Part shown: piece by piece, positions 20,802 to 20,889 of the stretch
How the letters are laid out: every line of letters begins with the position of its first letter
Numbering within the stretch: the stretch's first letter is position 1
Origin: Helicobacter sp.
GTDB taxonomy: Bacteria > Campylobacterota > Campylobacteria > Campylobacterales > Helicobacteraceae
Direction of reading: 5' to 3'
DNA length: 20,889 nt
Assembly (NCBI RefSeq): GCF_022511165.1
Contig: NZ_JAFLSB010000009.1
Coordinates: forward strand, 1-20,889
Notes under the pieces: model-generated
The model's input: the letters and a program-made list of their open reading frames with translations, nothing else
Told to the model about the DNA's origin: nothing
Databases searched by the model: none
Program-made: the position numbers and the translations under genes

Positions 20802-20889
20802 TCAAAAATTCACACTCACTCCAAGATGTAGGCTCATATAGTCCCTACTTGATAAAGTTTTCATATCTTTATAACTTGCCTTAAGATAC
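20802..20889 (-). CDS. C-terminus of an outer-membrane beta-barrel protein (partial)
   Basis: The last 28 codons and TGA stop of a minus-strand gene that starts outside the window. The peptide ends in MSLHLGVSVNF: alternating hydrophobic residues closing with Phe, the recognition signal for insertion by the BAM complex. It includes YKDMKTLSSRDY, typical of a final turn and strand. The frame is open to the window edge. The family cannot be assigned from so short a piece. Confidence 0.6.
   Translation of the reverse strand, partial: YLKASYKDMKTLSSRDYMSLHLGVSVNF

Overview
The window looks like ordinary chromosome from an enterohepatic-type Helicobacter. It is AT-rich with dense coding. The block csd3 - Nudix - pgbA - glcD matches my recollection of the H. 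pylori HP0506-HP0509 order, and the flgM - flgN - flgK block has the campylobacterial arrangement. An ilvIH operon, which I recall H. pylori lacks, points to the enterohepatic branch. I cannot name the species. I see no tRNA, rRNA, CRISPR array, transposase or phage gene, and no gene-free stretch over 300 bases.

Layout. 1-69: first codons of a secreted protein (minus). 187-2586: two oxidoreductases with Tat signals (minus), a zinc alcohol dehydrogenase and an aldo/keto reductase lipoprotein, each with its own promoter and terminator. 2719-9989: a minus-strand run ilvI-ilvH-pdxJ-pdxA-PAP2 phosphatase-alaS, so branched-chain amino acid synthesis, vitamin B6 synthesis, an envelope phosphatase and a tRNA synthetase lie in one tight cluster. 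10215-11211: a plus-strand pair of a small DUF4878-type lipoprotein and an overlapping YiiX-like membrane-anchored cysteine hydrolase. 11216-15293: the minus-strand operon csd3-Nudix-pgbA-glcD. 15426-16946: a DASS-type anion transporter (minus). 17150-20641: a plus-strand flagellar operon with an unrecognised 62-residue membrane protein, flgM, flgN, flgK and an EI24/CysZ-like membrane protein. 20802-20889: last codons of a minus-strand outer-membrane beta-barrel protein.

The most informative material is in the control regions. The aldo/keto reductase has a MerR-style promoter (19-bp spacer containing a dyad) and a second in-frame start with a strong Shine-Dalgarno sequence just after its Tat-lipoprotein signal, so exported and cytosolic forms may both be made. 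The alcohol dehydrogenase promoter has a 13-bp homopolymer inside its -35/-10 spacer, a candidate phase-variable switch. The transporter lies between two copies of a 27-bp direct repeat that is itself a promoter; one copy drives csd3 and the other the transporter. The flagellar operon has a textbook sigma54 promoter ahead of the 62-residue protein and a textbook sigma28 promoter at the end of that gene, ahead of flgM, so the anti-sigma factor can be made in both the middle and late stages of the flagellar cascade.

All functional names come from motif recognition by eye. No database search was run, and statements about other genomes are from memory.
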